This document shows positions 45,267 through 54,531 of a stretch of DNA of 64,000 nucleotides, piece by piece (position 1 is the first letter of the stretch; every line of letters starts with the position of its first letter). This DNA comes from CALKYB01 sp964510575. GTDB lineage: Bacteria > Bdellovibrionota_C > UBA2361 > SZUA-149 > CALKYB01. The stretch is taken from assembly GCA_964510575.1 (NCBI GenBank), contig CAZECN010000009.1:1-64000 (forward strand), written 5' to 3'. Made by a program: the position numbers and the translations under genes. The notes under the pieces were generated by a model. That model saw only the letters and a program-made list of their open reading frames with translations. It was not told the origin of the DNA and ran no database searches.

Positions 45267-46510
45267 TATTCGAACTGGGCGTTACTAAACTTTTTACTCA
45301 AGCCTGGAACTCTACCTGGTAAAGAGAAAAATTTCTTTACTATAAGTTCCACAGCATCATGAGATTTATCAATGATCTTAGCTCTTTGATGAACCTGATT
45401 ACTACTCAATAATTCACCACTAGAAAGAACTTCAATGATTTTCTCTTCTAGAAAAGCAGCATCCAAAACTGGCAAATTCAAAAACAAACCTTGCTGATCA
45501 TTAATCTGAGCAAGATCTCTAAAATGGTCAGCAACAGGCATTGTCACCACTGGAAGCTTAGCTCCCATAGCAAAGGTTAAAGCTTGAGTTGAGGTGACTG
45601 CAAAAAGGTCAAAGCTCATCAACACACTGCGAAGCTGTTCAGGTAAATGATCTCTACTAGAGACAATAGCTGGTCGCCAGCTTTTACCTGATATTTCATG
45701 GTAAATTGTTGCAATTCTATCTGATAAGTTTCTAGCTATTTGATAGCTTCCTTCCTGAAAGCTAAACAAAACAGTATCTAAATTTCGATTCAGTTTTAGT
45801 CCAGCAACCGCTTCACTAATCAAGTCTAGCTCTGCACTAGAGTTAGAATTAGGAGCTTCGAGAGCTAATAAAAATTGATTTGCTTGCCTTTCAACTCCCA
45901 AAGCGCTTAGAGCCTTAACTCCGACTCGCCCTGTTTCTTCACTTTTAGAAACAGCCAAGTTTGCTGTGCAAAAGACGGGCTTACTAAGTAAAAGGCCATG
46001 AAGGTTGTCTCTTGAGACCTGATCTCGACAAACTATCAAGTCTGTCGCTTCCAAAAGTTTTTTCAAAACAAGCCTAGAAATACCAGACGTAAATTCACCG
46101 GCCTCAGTGTTTAAAAAAACTAAGGGCTTTCCTTTAAGTTTTGCATACTTCGAAACTAAAAATAACCCAAGTAAATTATTACTAAAGGGATTAAGCCATG
46201 ATTTTTTTCGAAGACTCTCATCAACCACTACAACCAGGTCAGAACGCTTGATACTTAGAAGGCTAGGTATTCCAAAGTATCCGAAACTGGCAGTTAAAGA
46301 AGATGCATTAAATGGGATAATATCTAGATCTTTACCTAAGTAAGATCTAATAAACGAAGGTGAGCCAGAACTAACTTCAAATAAAATTGAGCGTCGAGAA
46401 ACTTTAGTAAGTTGCTTAATCATTGAAACAAGAACTGATAACTTACCAGCTTCGCCTTGGCTAAAGTTACCTAGTAGAGTCACTCTTGGAGTCCTATTAC
46501 CTTCGATCAT
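45266..46510 (-). CDS. polysaccharide pyruvyl transferase-like protein
   Basis: A 414-residue soluble protein. LLKATDLIV-like LLEATDLIVCRDQVSRDNL in the first half and LFAVTSTQALTFAMGAKLPVVTMPVADHF in the second half match the PS_pyruv_trans pattern (isvRD..S and the later GxPv segment), which has a GT-B-like fold. Such enzymes add ketal pyruvate to surface polysaccharides. The usual catalytic His of the second motif (RlH) appears as Gln, so activity on pyruvate is uncertain. Coupled to the flippase-like gene by a one-base overlap. Confidence 0.6.
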   Translation of the reverse strand: MIEGNRTPRVTLLGNFSQGEAGKLSVLVSMIKQLTKVSRRSILFEVSSGSPSFIRSYLGKDLDIIPFNASSLTASFGYFGIPSLLSIKRSDLVVVVDESLRKKSWLNPFSNNLLGLFLVSKYAKLKGKPLVFLNTEAGEFTSGISRLVLKKLLEATDLIVCRDQVSRDNLHGLLLSKPVFCTANLAVSKSEETGRVGVKALSALGVERQANQFLLALEAPNSNSSAELDLISEAVAGLKLNRNLDTVLFSFQEGSYQIARNLSDRIATIYHEISGKSWRPAIVSSRDHLPEQLRSVLMSFDLFAVTSTQALTFAMGAKLPVVTMPVADHFRDLAQINDQQGLFLNLPVLDAAFLEEKIIEVLSSGELLSSNQVHQRAKIIDKSHDAVELIVKKFFSLPGRVPGLSKKFSNAQFE

Positions 46511-46543
46511 CCTTAAGTGGCCCCATCAATAATTATGAATCTA

Positions 46544-47599
46544 CTATAGCCAGCCCTGGTCTTGATACCAATTGAAAATGTTTGAAACCTCTTCCTCAAA
46601 AGTATTCCGAGGCTGGAAGCCAAGTTCAGTCTGGGCTTTAGTTGTATCAAAATGACGATCTTTGGTGAAGAAATCTACTCTCCTTCTATATAGTGGAGGT
46701 TCAATCCCAAAAGGCTTACATATCGCCTCAGTGATTGAACCCGCAACCTGCACGGGGCAAGCCGGAATCTTGACAGGTAAAGGTTTAGTACCAGCGCATT
46801 CAGCAACCCTTTCAACCAGCTCTTCTAAGGGCACAGCTCTTCTACCAGCAATAATATAAACTTGGCCAATCGCTGCTTCTTTAATTGCTGCTAAAATGAA
46901 ACCGTCTACCAAGTCGTGAACATAAATCCAGTGAGTCATAGTCTTGCCGTCACCAATGATCGGCATTGTCCTTTTACTCACTCCCTTGAAAAGTTTGAGA
47001 ATCCGAGTATCCCCCTCACCCCAAATCATGGCCGGGCGAATAATTGCTCCCTTAACTCGCCCAGCCTTAAAAGCTTCTTTGGCAAGTTTCTCACCTTCAC
47101 ATTTTGTTACTTGATAGATGTCGTCAGGGCGGTAATCTTCATTTTCATCAGCTGGAGGGTTTAAAATATGGCTATGCACACCAATTGTTGAACAATGAAC
47201 CAATCGTTGAACATTGTTCTTTTCAGCAGCATTAATCATATGCCTAACGCCCTCGACATTAACGTCATAGTAAACGCTATCATCAAACTTAGCTTGTCTA
47301 AAAAGAGCAGCTATATGAAAAATAAAAGAGACTCCGTCGGCAGCCTCATCAACTGAATCTTGGTCGGAAACATCACCATAAAATACTCTGGCTCCTAGTT
47401 GTTCCAACTCTGAAACCAACTCTGAGTTACTGGATTTTCTGACCAGAATACGAACCTCAGCTCCTATTCCCAGCAAACGCCTGGTTAAATGGTTCCCAAC
47501 AAAACCAGTTGCCCCGGTAACCAATACCTCTTGTCCTCGTAGCTCGGCTCCTGGACGTTCTTGTTGAACTGTTTCGCTATTCAATTTTTCTAGCCCCAA
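46544..47599 (-). CDS. NAD(P)-dependent epimerase/dehydratase (extended SDR)
   Basis: A 351-residue extended SDR. EVLVTGATGFVGNHLTRRLL near residue 25 is the NAD(P)-binding motif, CSTIGVHS supplies the Ser/Thr, and YQVTKCEGEKLA holds the catalytic Tyr and Lys. Overall it resembles 3-beta-hydroxysteroid dehydrogenase or NDP-sugar epimerase-like proteins. It is the first gene of the leftward surface locus, so a nucleotide-sugar or lipid substrate is plausible, but not proven. Confidence 0.85.
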   Translation of the reverse strand: MGLEKLNSETVQQERPGAELRGQEVLVTGATGFVGNHLTRRLLGIGAEVRILVRKSSNSELVSELEQLGARVFYGDVSDQDSVDEAADGVSFIFHIAALFRQAKFDDSVYYDVNVEGVRHMINAAEKNNVQRLVHCSTIGVHSHILNPPADENEDYRPDDIYQVTKCEGEKLAKEAFKAGRVKGAIIRPAMIWGEGDTRILKLFKGVSKRTMPIIGDGKTMTHWIYVHDLVDGFILAAIKEAAIGQVYIIAGRRAVPLEELVERVAECAGTKPLPVKIPACPVQVAGSITEAICKPFGIEPPLYRRRVDFFTKDRHFDTTKAQTELGFQPRNTFEEEVSNIFNWYQDQGWL

Positions 47600-47783
47600 T
47601 TTGACATGAAATAGTTTTAAACTTGCTGATTTCTCCCGATCAACAAACCCCCACTATTCTAGTAGTTTTCAGGATAATTATCCAGTCAGCGGGGCTTGAA
47701 TTCAAATAGAGCCTATGTGCTTAAACAAAATGTAATATTTTAGCTAAAATAAGCTGAACATTCAGTTACTTGGCAATTCACCA

Positions 47784-48368
47784 CTACTTTGCTTCCGGGC
47801 TGGAACCATCACAATCGATGCTGGTTTCACATGCATTTTGAGCCGGCTGAGGATCATTATTTTTGAACGGTCCAATAATCGGCTCATAAGGCTCCAACGC
47901 ATCCTCTGGTGGGTGCCCATAGCCCATCCTCTGGAATATACTGCGTGCTTTAGAGAAGAATCCAGCTAGCCCTGGCAGGTGTTCTTTTTTTCCAGATCCA
48001 TCCTTTGGCGGCCAAAGATCCACCAGTCTTGAATAAGCCAGCTTCTCTTTACTAAGCTCTCTCTCTTCAGAGCTTAAAAAACTCTCCCAATTTAAAATAG
48101 CAAACGAACCCTTCTCACCGATATAACAAACCTTCTCGCCAAGCTTTAATCTATAAACGACCTGTGCGGTTTCATCTGGCTCAGCATAAACAGGAATCTC
48201 ATCTTTTTTAGAGCGATAAAGAACTCCACTACAAGACTCTTTCAGCTGAAGTAGTTTATCTTTTGAATTTTCATCCAGAGAACTATCGGCTTGGGCTATG
48301 AAGGGAAAAGACAATAAAGTAAAAAAAGTTGTCCTACCTAATAATTTTAAAACTACTAAATTGATCAC
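47784..48368 (-). CDS. exported SH3-like protein
   Basis: A 194-residue protein with a GTG start and AAGG site. A signal peptide (LGRTTFFTLLSFPFIAQA) precedes a region with bacterial SH3 character: EIPVYAEPDETAQVVYRLKLGEKVCYIGEKGSFAILNW (about 55-95). The C-terminus is Pro/Asp-rich with two cysteines. Bacterial SH3 domains often bind cell-wall peptides. The first 35 bases overlap the end of the acylphosphatase gene in another frame. Role unknown. Confidence 0.68.
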   Translation of the reverse strand: MINLVVLKLLGRTTFFTLLSFPFIAQADSSLDENSKDKLLQLKESCSGVLYRSKKDEIPVYAEPDETAQVVYRLKLGEKVCYIGEKGSFAILNWESFLSSEERELSKEKLAYSRLVDLWPPKDGSGKKEHLPGLAGFFSKARSIFQRMGYGHPPEDALEPYEPIIGPFKNNDPQPAQNACETSIDCDGSSPEAK

Positions 48369-48603
48369 TAGGATTAACCTTCGAAAATTCTACCTTTTCT
48401 ACTTTAGCAGGGTGCGTTCCAACTTTAAGAAACTCTTTAAATTTCTCAATATCCTCTGCTCTTCCCTGAGCTAAGGCCTCCACCGTACCCTCTGGGGTAT
48501 TTCTAACCCAACCATTTAGACCAAGTTCCTCGGCTCGAAGCTTCGTATTATAGCGAAATGCAACTCCCTGCACCCTTCCATAAACTAAAGCTCGAAGCCC
48601 CAA
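48334..48603 (-). CDS. acyP: acylphosphatase
   Basis: An 89-residue enzyme that hydrolyses acyl phosphates. VYGRVQGVAFRYNTK contains the phosphate-binding loop and catalytic Arg17; GWVRNTPEGTVEALAQG contains the catalytic Asn. Length and both motifs are canonical. The start is a TTG behind a GAGG site. It overlaps the following SH3-like gene by 35 bases. Confidence 0.93.
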   Translation of the reverse strand: MGLRALVYGRVQGVAFRYNTKLRAEELGLNGWVRNTPEGTVEALAQGRAEDIEKFKEFLKVGTHPAKVEKVEFSKVNPSDQFSSFKIIR

Positions 48604-48625
48604 GCTACTACTATCCTCTACGTCC

Positions 48626-49495
48626 CTAATAAGGACTTCCCTGCCTGCGCCGTTTTCGCTTTAGTCTATCCTGTTCGGTCGCCTCTACGATAATTTGGTC
48701 CACATTTAAGACCTCCTCATGACCGTCGTAAGTCAGCACTCTGAACTCACCATTCTTTCCAGAGCGCACCCGAACCTCAAATTGACTACGACTAAAACGG
48801 TTTTGAAAAGGTAAATCGAAAGAGCTTACGAGCTGTCCATTTTCGTAGTAACCAGCTTCTTCAATACAAGCCGCTTTTATATTACCAGAAACTCTTCGTT
48901 TTCCTGAAAATAAGCCACCACTCTCTTTAACTCGAGAAACTTCAATTGTTGCTTGACGAAGGCTTTCTCTACGCTCACAACCACTGCGAGCTTCCGGATC
49001 CAAACTATTGCGTCTTTCCTCCCTGCTTTGTCTAGTCACAGGTGCTGGAGCAGGTTGCGAGTTTTGGACTGCTGCTGGTTTTGGTTCCGGTTTAAGAGGT
49101 TCCGGCAAAACCTCCACTTTAACCGACTCAATTAAAGCTCTTCCATTGTAAACCTTGATAACCAATGGCTCTCCACTGGAACGCTGTCCACCTACATTCC
49201 AACTTAAGGTTTGCGAATCGTTACTGACAAGAGACTCCCTTTTTCCGTTGTCTAAAGTTCTACCATTTCCAAAACGGAGGTTTAAATAGGCGTTCTTGCC
49301 CCCTTGTTTTCGAGCAACAACAGTAACCTTACCAATTCGTTTGTCACCGACATCTTTTTTCCACTGCGACCAAGTTCTTCCGTTTTTACCGTCACCAATA
49401 CTTTGTCTATCAGTAAAAGCTAACTCGTTTTCCTGAGCCTGAGCCAAAGAAGAAATAAAAAATAAAAGAATCAAAAATGAGTATATATGTTTCAT
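48626..49495 (-). CDS. hypothetical periplasmic or secreted protein
   Basis: From the ATG at 49495 (GAGGT site just upstream) the protein has a clean signal peptide, KHIYSFLILLFFISSLAQA, and about 290 residues in all. An open frame extends 22 codons further up but would overlap the M48 gene and hide the signal peptide. The mature part has two beta-type regions separated by a Pro/Ala-rich linker (EPLKPEPKPAA) and an Arg-rich C-terminus (RLKRKRRRQG). No family recognised. Confidence 0.68.
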   Translation of the reverse strand: MKHIYSFLILLFFISSLAQAQENELAFTDRQSIGDGKNGRTWSQWKKDVGDKRIGKVTVVARKQGGKNAYLNLRFGNGRTLDNGKRESLVSNDSQTLSWNVGGQRSSGEPLVIKVYNGRALIESVKVEVLPEPLKPEPKPAAVQNSQPAPAPVTRQSREERRNSLDPEARSGCERRESLRQATIEVSRVKESGGLFSGKRRVSGNIKAACIEEAGYYENGQLVSSFDLPFQNRFSRSQFEVRVRSGKNGEFRVLTYDGHEEVLNVDQIIVEATEQDRLKRKRRRQGSPY

Positions 49496-49538
49496 AATAG
49501 ACCTCACGATAACTAAAAAATAGTTCTCTCTATTTATA

Positions 49539-50411
49539 CTAAAACCCTGCCTGACGACCACAATGCTTTTCTCTTTCAGCTAGGGCCTCTGGCATCCACT
49601 TCTTAAACTGTTCTATCCTAGTTTTTGGACTAGGGTGAGTCGACATAAATTCACCCGGCCCGTCTCCTTTGCTCGCCTTTTCCATTCTCTCCCAAACTTT
49701 TGGAGCTTCTCTGGGGTCAAAACAAGCTCTAGCTACATAAATCAAGCCTATGTAGTCAGCTTCACTCTCGTGCTTTCTGGAAAAGGGGAGCATGATTCCA
49801 AACTGAGAACCCACACCCAAAGCACCCATTACAGTTCTCTGTGTGCCAATATCCATCTCTCCCACTGCCATTCCAATGGCCATGGTGCCCCATTGTTTTA
49901 GCTTTTGGTGAGTCATTCTCTCAGCACCATGACGGGCAATGGCATGTGCCACTTCATGCCCCATGATTACTGCTAGCCCGTCCACATTTTTAGCTACTGG
50001 AAGAATTCCACTGTAAACCGCAACCTTTCCCCCTGGTAAGGCAAATGCATTGGCTTGGTCCGAACGTATTAAGTTGAACTCCCAAGGAAAATCAGTCTCT
50101 CCAGTAACACTAGCAATTCTTCGCCCAATGTCATTAACTAGGTCAACTTCGCGCCCGTGAGGAACTACATCAGATTGATTTAAAATTTGATTGTAAGAAT
50201 TAAGACCTAGGGTAATTTCCTGATCTTCTGAGATATCTACAATCTGTCGACGGCCAGTTATCTCTACTGTTTCGGAATTTGAAAAAAAATAAAACAGACC
50301 AAATAAGGCAAATAGAGCAATCGGCCACAATCTAAACCGGCCCCCTCTTCTACCTCTACGACCCATTCTCCCAGGAAACCTTCCCATTGGAAATCTACCA
50401 TAACGAGGCAT
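49539..50411 (-). CDS. M48-family membrane-anchored metalloprotease
   Basis: A 290-residue zinc protease. An unusual Arg/Gly-rich N-terminus precedes one membrane anchor (WPIALFALFGLFYFF, 29-43). The catalytic domain contains GHEVAHAIARHG with His152, Glu153 and His156 and the distal ESEAD motif (Glu215, Asp219). The NAFALPGGKVAVYSGIL segment is typical of LoiP/YcaL/BepA-type envelope proteases that cut misfolded outer-membrane proteins. It lacks a TPR domain, so it resembles LoiP more than BepA. Divergent from the methyltransferase gene. Confidence 0.9.
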   Translation of the reverse strand: MPRYGRFPMGRFPGRMGRRGRRGGRFRLWPIALFALFGLFYFFSNSETVEITGRRQIVDISEDQEITLGLNSYNQILNQSDVVPHGREVDLVNDIGRRIASVTGETDFPWEFNLIRSDQANAFALPGGKVAVYSGILPVAKNVDGLAVIMGHEVAHAIARHGAERMTHQKLKQWGTMAIGMAVGEMDIGTQRTVMGALGVGSQFGIMLPFSRKHESEADYIGLIYVARACFDPREAPKVWERMEKASKGDGPGEFMSTHPSPKTRIEQFKKWMPEALAEREKHCGRQAGF

Positions 50412-50503
50412 CTATATTATCTCCTTTTGCTTCCTAAAAACTTTAACTATTTATTTAGCATAGACTATGTTCAAACTAGGTCAAAAACTGTCTATTGTTC
50501 AAT

Positions 50504-51802
50504 ATGAATTATCAGAAATACCCTTTTGTAGCTCGCCCTACTCCGAATAAACATCCTGATTTTAACCGCCTGAGAGTAGAGCTGGCTGGATTTGAGACTG
50601 AACCTTGGAATTCTTTGCTAGAAATTGGTTGTGGTCAGGGGAGCTATCTAATTTCATTAGCATGGTTTAACCCAAGTAAAACCTTTATTGGAATCGACAG
50701 CGACCAAGCAGCTATTGAAACGGCATCAAAAACTGCCAAGGATCTCGGCCTAAGCAACATTAAATTTAAAGCAGTCGAACTTGAACATTTTGAAGTTTCT
50801 AAAAAGTTTGATGTAGTCTTGGCGTATGGCGTTTATTCTTGGATACCTACTTCTTCTCGAGAAAAACTTCTAGAAGTAACCTCTGATGCCTTAGGGGCAA
50901 CTGGCTTTGCCATTTTTAATCATAATCTCTATCCAGGTTGGAAAAGTAGAAGCGAATTGGCCGAGACTCTTCGCAAGAGTTGTCAAACTCCGAATGAAGC
51001 AAGAGAAAAGCTTAGTGAAATTGGTGAAAGCTCAGTTCATGGCTTAAAACTAGCTGAAGAAGCTAGAAACATTATCACCGAAGCATCAGATAGTTTTATA
51101 TTCCATGAGCTTTTAAACCCTGATGCTGATTGTTGTTCTTCAAGCGAATTTGCCAAGCTTACTTCAGCTCACGATTTAGAAACTCTAGATCCGGTTGTAG
51201 ATCTTGGACTAAAAGCCATTCCCCCGATTCAAAGAATAAACGAAAGAAGCATTAGAAACGTTGTATTACTAAAAAACAAAAAACCGGCCAAGAGCCCAAC
51301 CTCTATGCTTGAAGCAGGTTGGTTTACCAGCAAGTTTGTCCCAGCTGAGGAAAGCGCTGAACCTTCCCTTTTCTATTCACCTGTAGGTGAGGAAATAAGA
51401 TTTGAAAAATCAGTGGCAGCGGCACTGAGCCTTCTTTCAAATAGCTGGCCAGCTTCAATTCCCTATTCTGAGCTAGCCAAAGTTTCTGACTCTAAGACCA
51501 TTCAAAGCCTGCTAGCCGGAGAGGCGATAGAATTCTTCAGCGCAGAGCTTCCCGTTTCTAAGGAGCTTAAAAAACCGTTTTGTTGCCCCCTTAGCACCCA
51601 CCAAGACGTTTTTCCTGGGGTTTCCGTTAACTGTCGCTTTGAGTTTGTAAAGCTTAATGAGCCTATGCTCGAGTTTCTTAAACTATGTAATGGCCTGAAT
51701 TCATTGTCAGAAATAAGAAAGCTTTCAGGAATGTCAGAAACTGAATGTCTGGATGCCATCCAAATCTTCCAAGAAATGGCTTTACTGATTAATTCAGAGT
51801 AA
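50504..51802 (+). CDS. SAM-dependent methyltransferase with regulatory domain
   Basis: A roughly 432-residue protein. The class I Rossmann domain has LLEIGCGQGSYLISLAW (motif I) and FIGIDSDQAAIETA (acidic loop). FDVVLAYGVYSWIP and FNHNLYPGWKSRSELAETLRK are typical of methyltransferases with an attached 'methyltransferase regulatory domain', which fills the second half here. The ATG at 50504 is chosen; a TTG three codons earlier is also possible, and neither has a strong ribosome site. Substrate unknown. Confidence 0.8.
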   Translation: MNYQKYPFVARPTPNKHPDFNRLRVELAGFETEPWNSLLEIGCGQGSYLISLAWFNPSKTFIGIDSDQAAIETASKTAKDLGLSNIKFKAVELEHFEVSKKFDVVLAYGVYSWIPTSSREKLLEVTSDALGATGFAIFNHNLYPGWKSRSELAETLRKSCQTPNEAREKLSEIGESSVHGLKLAEEARNIITEASDSFIFHELLNPDADCCSSSEFAKLTSAHDLETLDPVVDLGLKAIPPIQRINERSIRNVVLLKNKKPAKSPTSMLEAGWFTSKFVPAEESAEPSLFYSPVGEEIRFEKSVAAALSLLSNSWPASIPYSELAKVSDSKTIQSLLAGEAIEFFSAELPVSKELKKPFCCPLSTHQDVFPGVSVNCRFEFVKLNEPMLEFLKLCNGLNSLSEIRKLSGMSETECLDAIQIFQEMALLINSE

Positions 51803-52060
51803 TTACCCCCTTTTTTCTAAGGTTTTTTGGCACATCTATTTTACAACTCTCCATAACTCTTGGACTGAGAATTGAATCTGGGTAGAGGGCTTAGCCTCGT
51901 CTCTAGTCTCCATCTTATTTGGAGCTGGGATAGGCCGAAGCTGTGCGAGATAAAATATTATCTTTGGACAGGTTCGCAAGAATCAAGGTTGTACACACTC
52001 CCCGCTATCACGCTAAAAAAAATCCCGCTCAACATAACCCGGCCCGGGAGGGCCAAGCTG

Positions 52061-52780
52061 ATGAAAAACTCTGCTGCTGTAAAAAAATGCGGAGGTGAGA
52101 GAGCTCTAAAAACTTACATCAATAACTATTTTCACAGTACGTTTGAAGAGTTCAAGCAAATACAAAAGGGAGCATGCCCCCTCATAAAGAAAAGAAGACT
52201 AGCTGCGGAAAAAATTGGATTGCAAAATCTAAGCCCAGTTAGTCTCGATCTACCTAAAAAGACTCACATTTATCCCAACGCTTTTGAGGGATATGATGTA
52301 AGAGAGTTTTTAGATTCGGTAATGCACATCGCCTCAAAAGAAAAAGAGGAAGTGTTACTTAGTCTGGTAGATGCTGAAAATCTTGGTGGTGTTAATGACA
52401 AGCACGGCTTACCAGCAGGAGATTTATACCTGCTGGCTTGTATTTGTATAATGCACCAAGTTTTTGGAATGCACTTCGAAAACGTTAGCATATTAAGACG
52501 AACGAGCGGTGATGAGTTTTGGGTAATTTGTTCAGTTCGAAAGAACACTGAGCATCCACTCGAAAATCTTACCAAATCGTTGGACTCTGAAATGCGCGCC
52601 TTGGAAAGTGCTGTTGGGTTTGAGGTTCTACAAAACCCAAAGCGGCCAAGTGACAAAGGCATTGGTCTTCATATTGCCTCCATATCATCCATGAATCCTG
52701 AAGTTCAAAAACACTCTTCAACGATTCATAGATGGGGCAATATGATTGACTTCTGCGACCGTCGCTATAAATCCGCATAA
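52061..52780 (+). CDS. GGDEF-domain protein (SGDEF active-site variant)
   Basis: Starting at the ATG at 52061 with GGAGG nine bases upstream, the protein has 239 residues. Residues about 95-230 form a GGDEF domain: LVDAENLGGVNDKHGLPAGDLYLL carries the metal Asp and nucleotide-binding loop, and RRTSGDEFWVI is the signature with Ser in the first position, a change tolerated in several active diguanylate cyclases. No receiver, PAS or membrane part precedes it; the N-terminal 90 residues are helical and Lys-rich. It may make cyclic di-GMP, which would fit the pilus and surface-glycan genes in the window. Confidence 0.72.
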   Translation: MKNSAAVKKCGGERALKTYINNYFHSTFEEFKQIQKGACPLIKKRRLAAEKIGLQNLSPVSLDLPKKTHIYPNAFEGYDVREFLDSVMHIASKEKEEVLLSLVDAENLGGVNDKHGLPAGDLYLLACICIMHQVFGMHFENVSILRRTSGDEFWVICSVRKNTEHPLENLTKSLDSEMRALESAVGFEVLQNPKRPSDKGIGLHIASISSMNPEVQKHSSTIHRWGNMIDFCDRRYKSA

Positions 52781-52844
52781 GGTTTTCGCACCAGTCGGCT
52801 ACTCCAGATATCTTATCTGTCTGTAGTCGACTGGCTTGCGAACC
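52781..52844 (+). terminator. long imperfect hairpin after the GGDEF gene
   Basis: GGTTTTCGCACCAGTCGGC and GACTGGCTTGCGAACC pair over about 20 bases with a few mismatches. The loop contains a further CAGAT/ATCTG pairing. It begins right at the stop codon and has no T-run. It may be a Rho-assisted terminator or 3'-end stabiliser. Confidence 0.45.
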
Positions 52845-52926
52845 AATCTCTATTTGACACTAGTGATCTCTATAAAATTGAGTTAGGTAATTTAGCTAAT
52901 TACTCTAAACCAGCAAGCATCATACA

Positions 52927-54531
52927 ATGATTAAATTAACCCTCTTAACCTTCATTGTCTTTGCTGCCCACTTAGCCTGTGTGCTTGCCTTTGTCGAAAA
53001 CATACCAGCTGCCGACGATTTTGATGTTTTCCTTACTGGAACCCTTAACTTTATTGAAGAGGCTAATCCTTTGGATAAACTTCTTGGCCTCTTTGACTCT
53101 CATGGTGAACACTTCGTCGCAGTTCCTAAAACAATAGGACTTCTTAGCTACTTTGGACTTGGGGAAGTAAATTTTATTGCCCTAGTCGTTACTGGAAACT
53201 TATTTCTTTTTCTTGCCGCTCTATTCTTAATTAGGGGTGCAAGAACTAACAGAGCTGCTTCAAGTATTACCTTACTAGGAATACCCTTTCTCTACTTCCA
53301 TCCCCAAATACATCAATCTAGTGTTTGGGCGACAGCTGCTCTTTCAAATATGGGAGTAATCTTTTTTGCTCTTTCTTCTCTCTACTACGGGAAGAGAGAA
53401 AACCCAGCACCTATTCGATCATTGCTTTTTGCAACACTCGCTTTTTTAACCCAAGCCAATGGACTTTTAGTCTTTGCCTTGCTGGCCTTCAATTTTATAT
53501 TAGCAGGAAAGAAAAAATACTTTGGTATATACTGCCTGCTGTTTTTAGCTCTTGGATTTGTAAAGAAGCTGAGCAGTCCCTCCCCAACCATTACCATTCA
53601 ATTTCAGGATAATTTAAACTATTTTTTAAGCCTTCTAGGCGCTCCTCTAGCTACTAGCTTTGAGCAAGCAATTGGCTTGGGGATTTATGTTTTGGCAGCT
53701 GCAATTATTTCACTTGGAGTAAGTTTTAAACTTAATCGCTTTGTCTTTCTTTCACTTTTATTTTTTCTTCTATCCGCTTTACTAGCCTCAGTAATGAGAT
53801 TGCACCTAGGACTGGGTGGTGGGTTTGTAGAATCTCGTTATCGTCTAGTATCCTGCTCAATTATGGCTTTATCAGCAATTGCCATATGCATTGGAACTAG
53901 AAAGATAAGTGTGGCCAGATTGTTTGTCCCGATCTCTTTGTTCGCAGCTTCTATTCTATTTTATGCTTGGTCTTGGACTCAGTATTTCGACTTTTACCCC
54001 TATCTTTTCAGTAAACACAGCAACTCAGTTACAAGATATAAAACTACTGGGCTTGGTCTTAACCATCCTGATCAAAATGTAGCCATTCCAATACTTAAAA
54101 AAAGTGAAGCTTCAAAGATCTATTCACTACCTAAGGTCGCCCACCTGACTCTGGTGCAACCAGTAAAGCAGGAAGACTTTAGAGTAGAGGAAGGAAATCT
54201 TATCGGTGATTTTGAATATTTTATCGATTCAAAAGACCAGCTTTATATGGAAGGTTTTGTGATGCCTCTAGAGAAAGTAAACGAACAGGCTAAAATTTCA
54301 GTTAGACTAGTAAATGAAAATGGAGCTGCCTTCACTATTCAGACAGTTCAGTACAGCAGGCCTGATTTAGAACTATACTTCGGTAGCGAACGAGGTAGCA
54401 CACCAGGATTTACAGTATTAGTAGAAAAGAAAAATCTACCGTCTGGCAAATACAGAACCTTCCTACTTCTAGGTCCTGACGGACTTAAGCATCACTTTAT
54501 TGAAACAGGAAAAACCCTTACCGTTAACTAA
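52927..54531 (+). CDS. polytopic membrane protein, GT-C-like, function unknown
   Basis: A 534-residue membrane protein with about ten segments in the first 350 residues and a soluble beta-rich C-terminal 170. The first external loop contains ADDFDVFLTG and, further on, FDSHGEHFVAVPKTIGLL, a D-x-H-x-E-H-motif seen in uncharacterised GT-C-type proteins (lfsqHNEHR pattern). Similar in kind to 2653-3927, though not obviously a recent duplicate. Its last eight bases overlap the end of the convergent phosphatase gene. Confidence 0.62.
   Translation: MIKLTLLTFIVFAAHLACVLAFVENIPAADDFDVFLTGTLNFIEEANPLDKLLGLFDSHGEHFVAVPKTIGLLSYFGLGEVNFIALVVTGNLFLFLAALFLIRGARTNRAASSITLLGIPFLYFHPQIHQSSVWATAALSNMGVIFFALSSLYYGKRENPAPIRSLLFATLAFLTQANGLLVFALLAFNFILAGKKKYFGIYCLLFLALGFVKKLSSPSPTITIQFQDNLNYFLSLLGAPLATSFEQAIGLGIYVLAAAIISLGVSFKLNRFVFLSLLFFLLSALLASVMRLHLGLGGGFVESRYRLVSCSIMALSAIAICIGTRKISVARLFVPISLFAASILFYAWSWTQYFDFYPYLFSKHSNSVTRYKTTGLGLNHPDQNVAIPILKKSEASKIYSLPKVAHLTLVQPVKQEDFRVEEGNLIGDFEYFIDSKDQLYMEGFVMPLEKVNEQAKISVRLVNENGAAFTIQTVQYSRPDLELYFGSERGSTPGFTVLVEKKNLPSGKYRTFLLLGPDGLKHHFIETGKTLTVN

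Noticed and set aside
51872..52060. N-terminal extension of the GGDEF protein from a TTG at 51872
   Set aside because: The extension has no conserved sequence, and a good GGAGG site is placed for the ATG at 52061.
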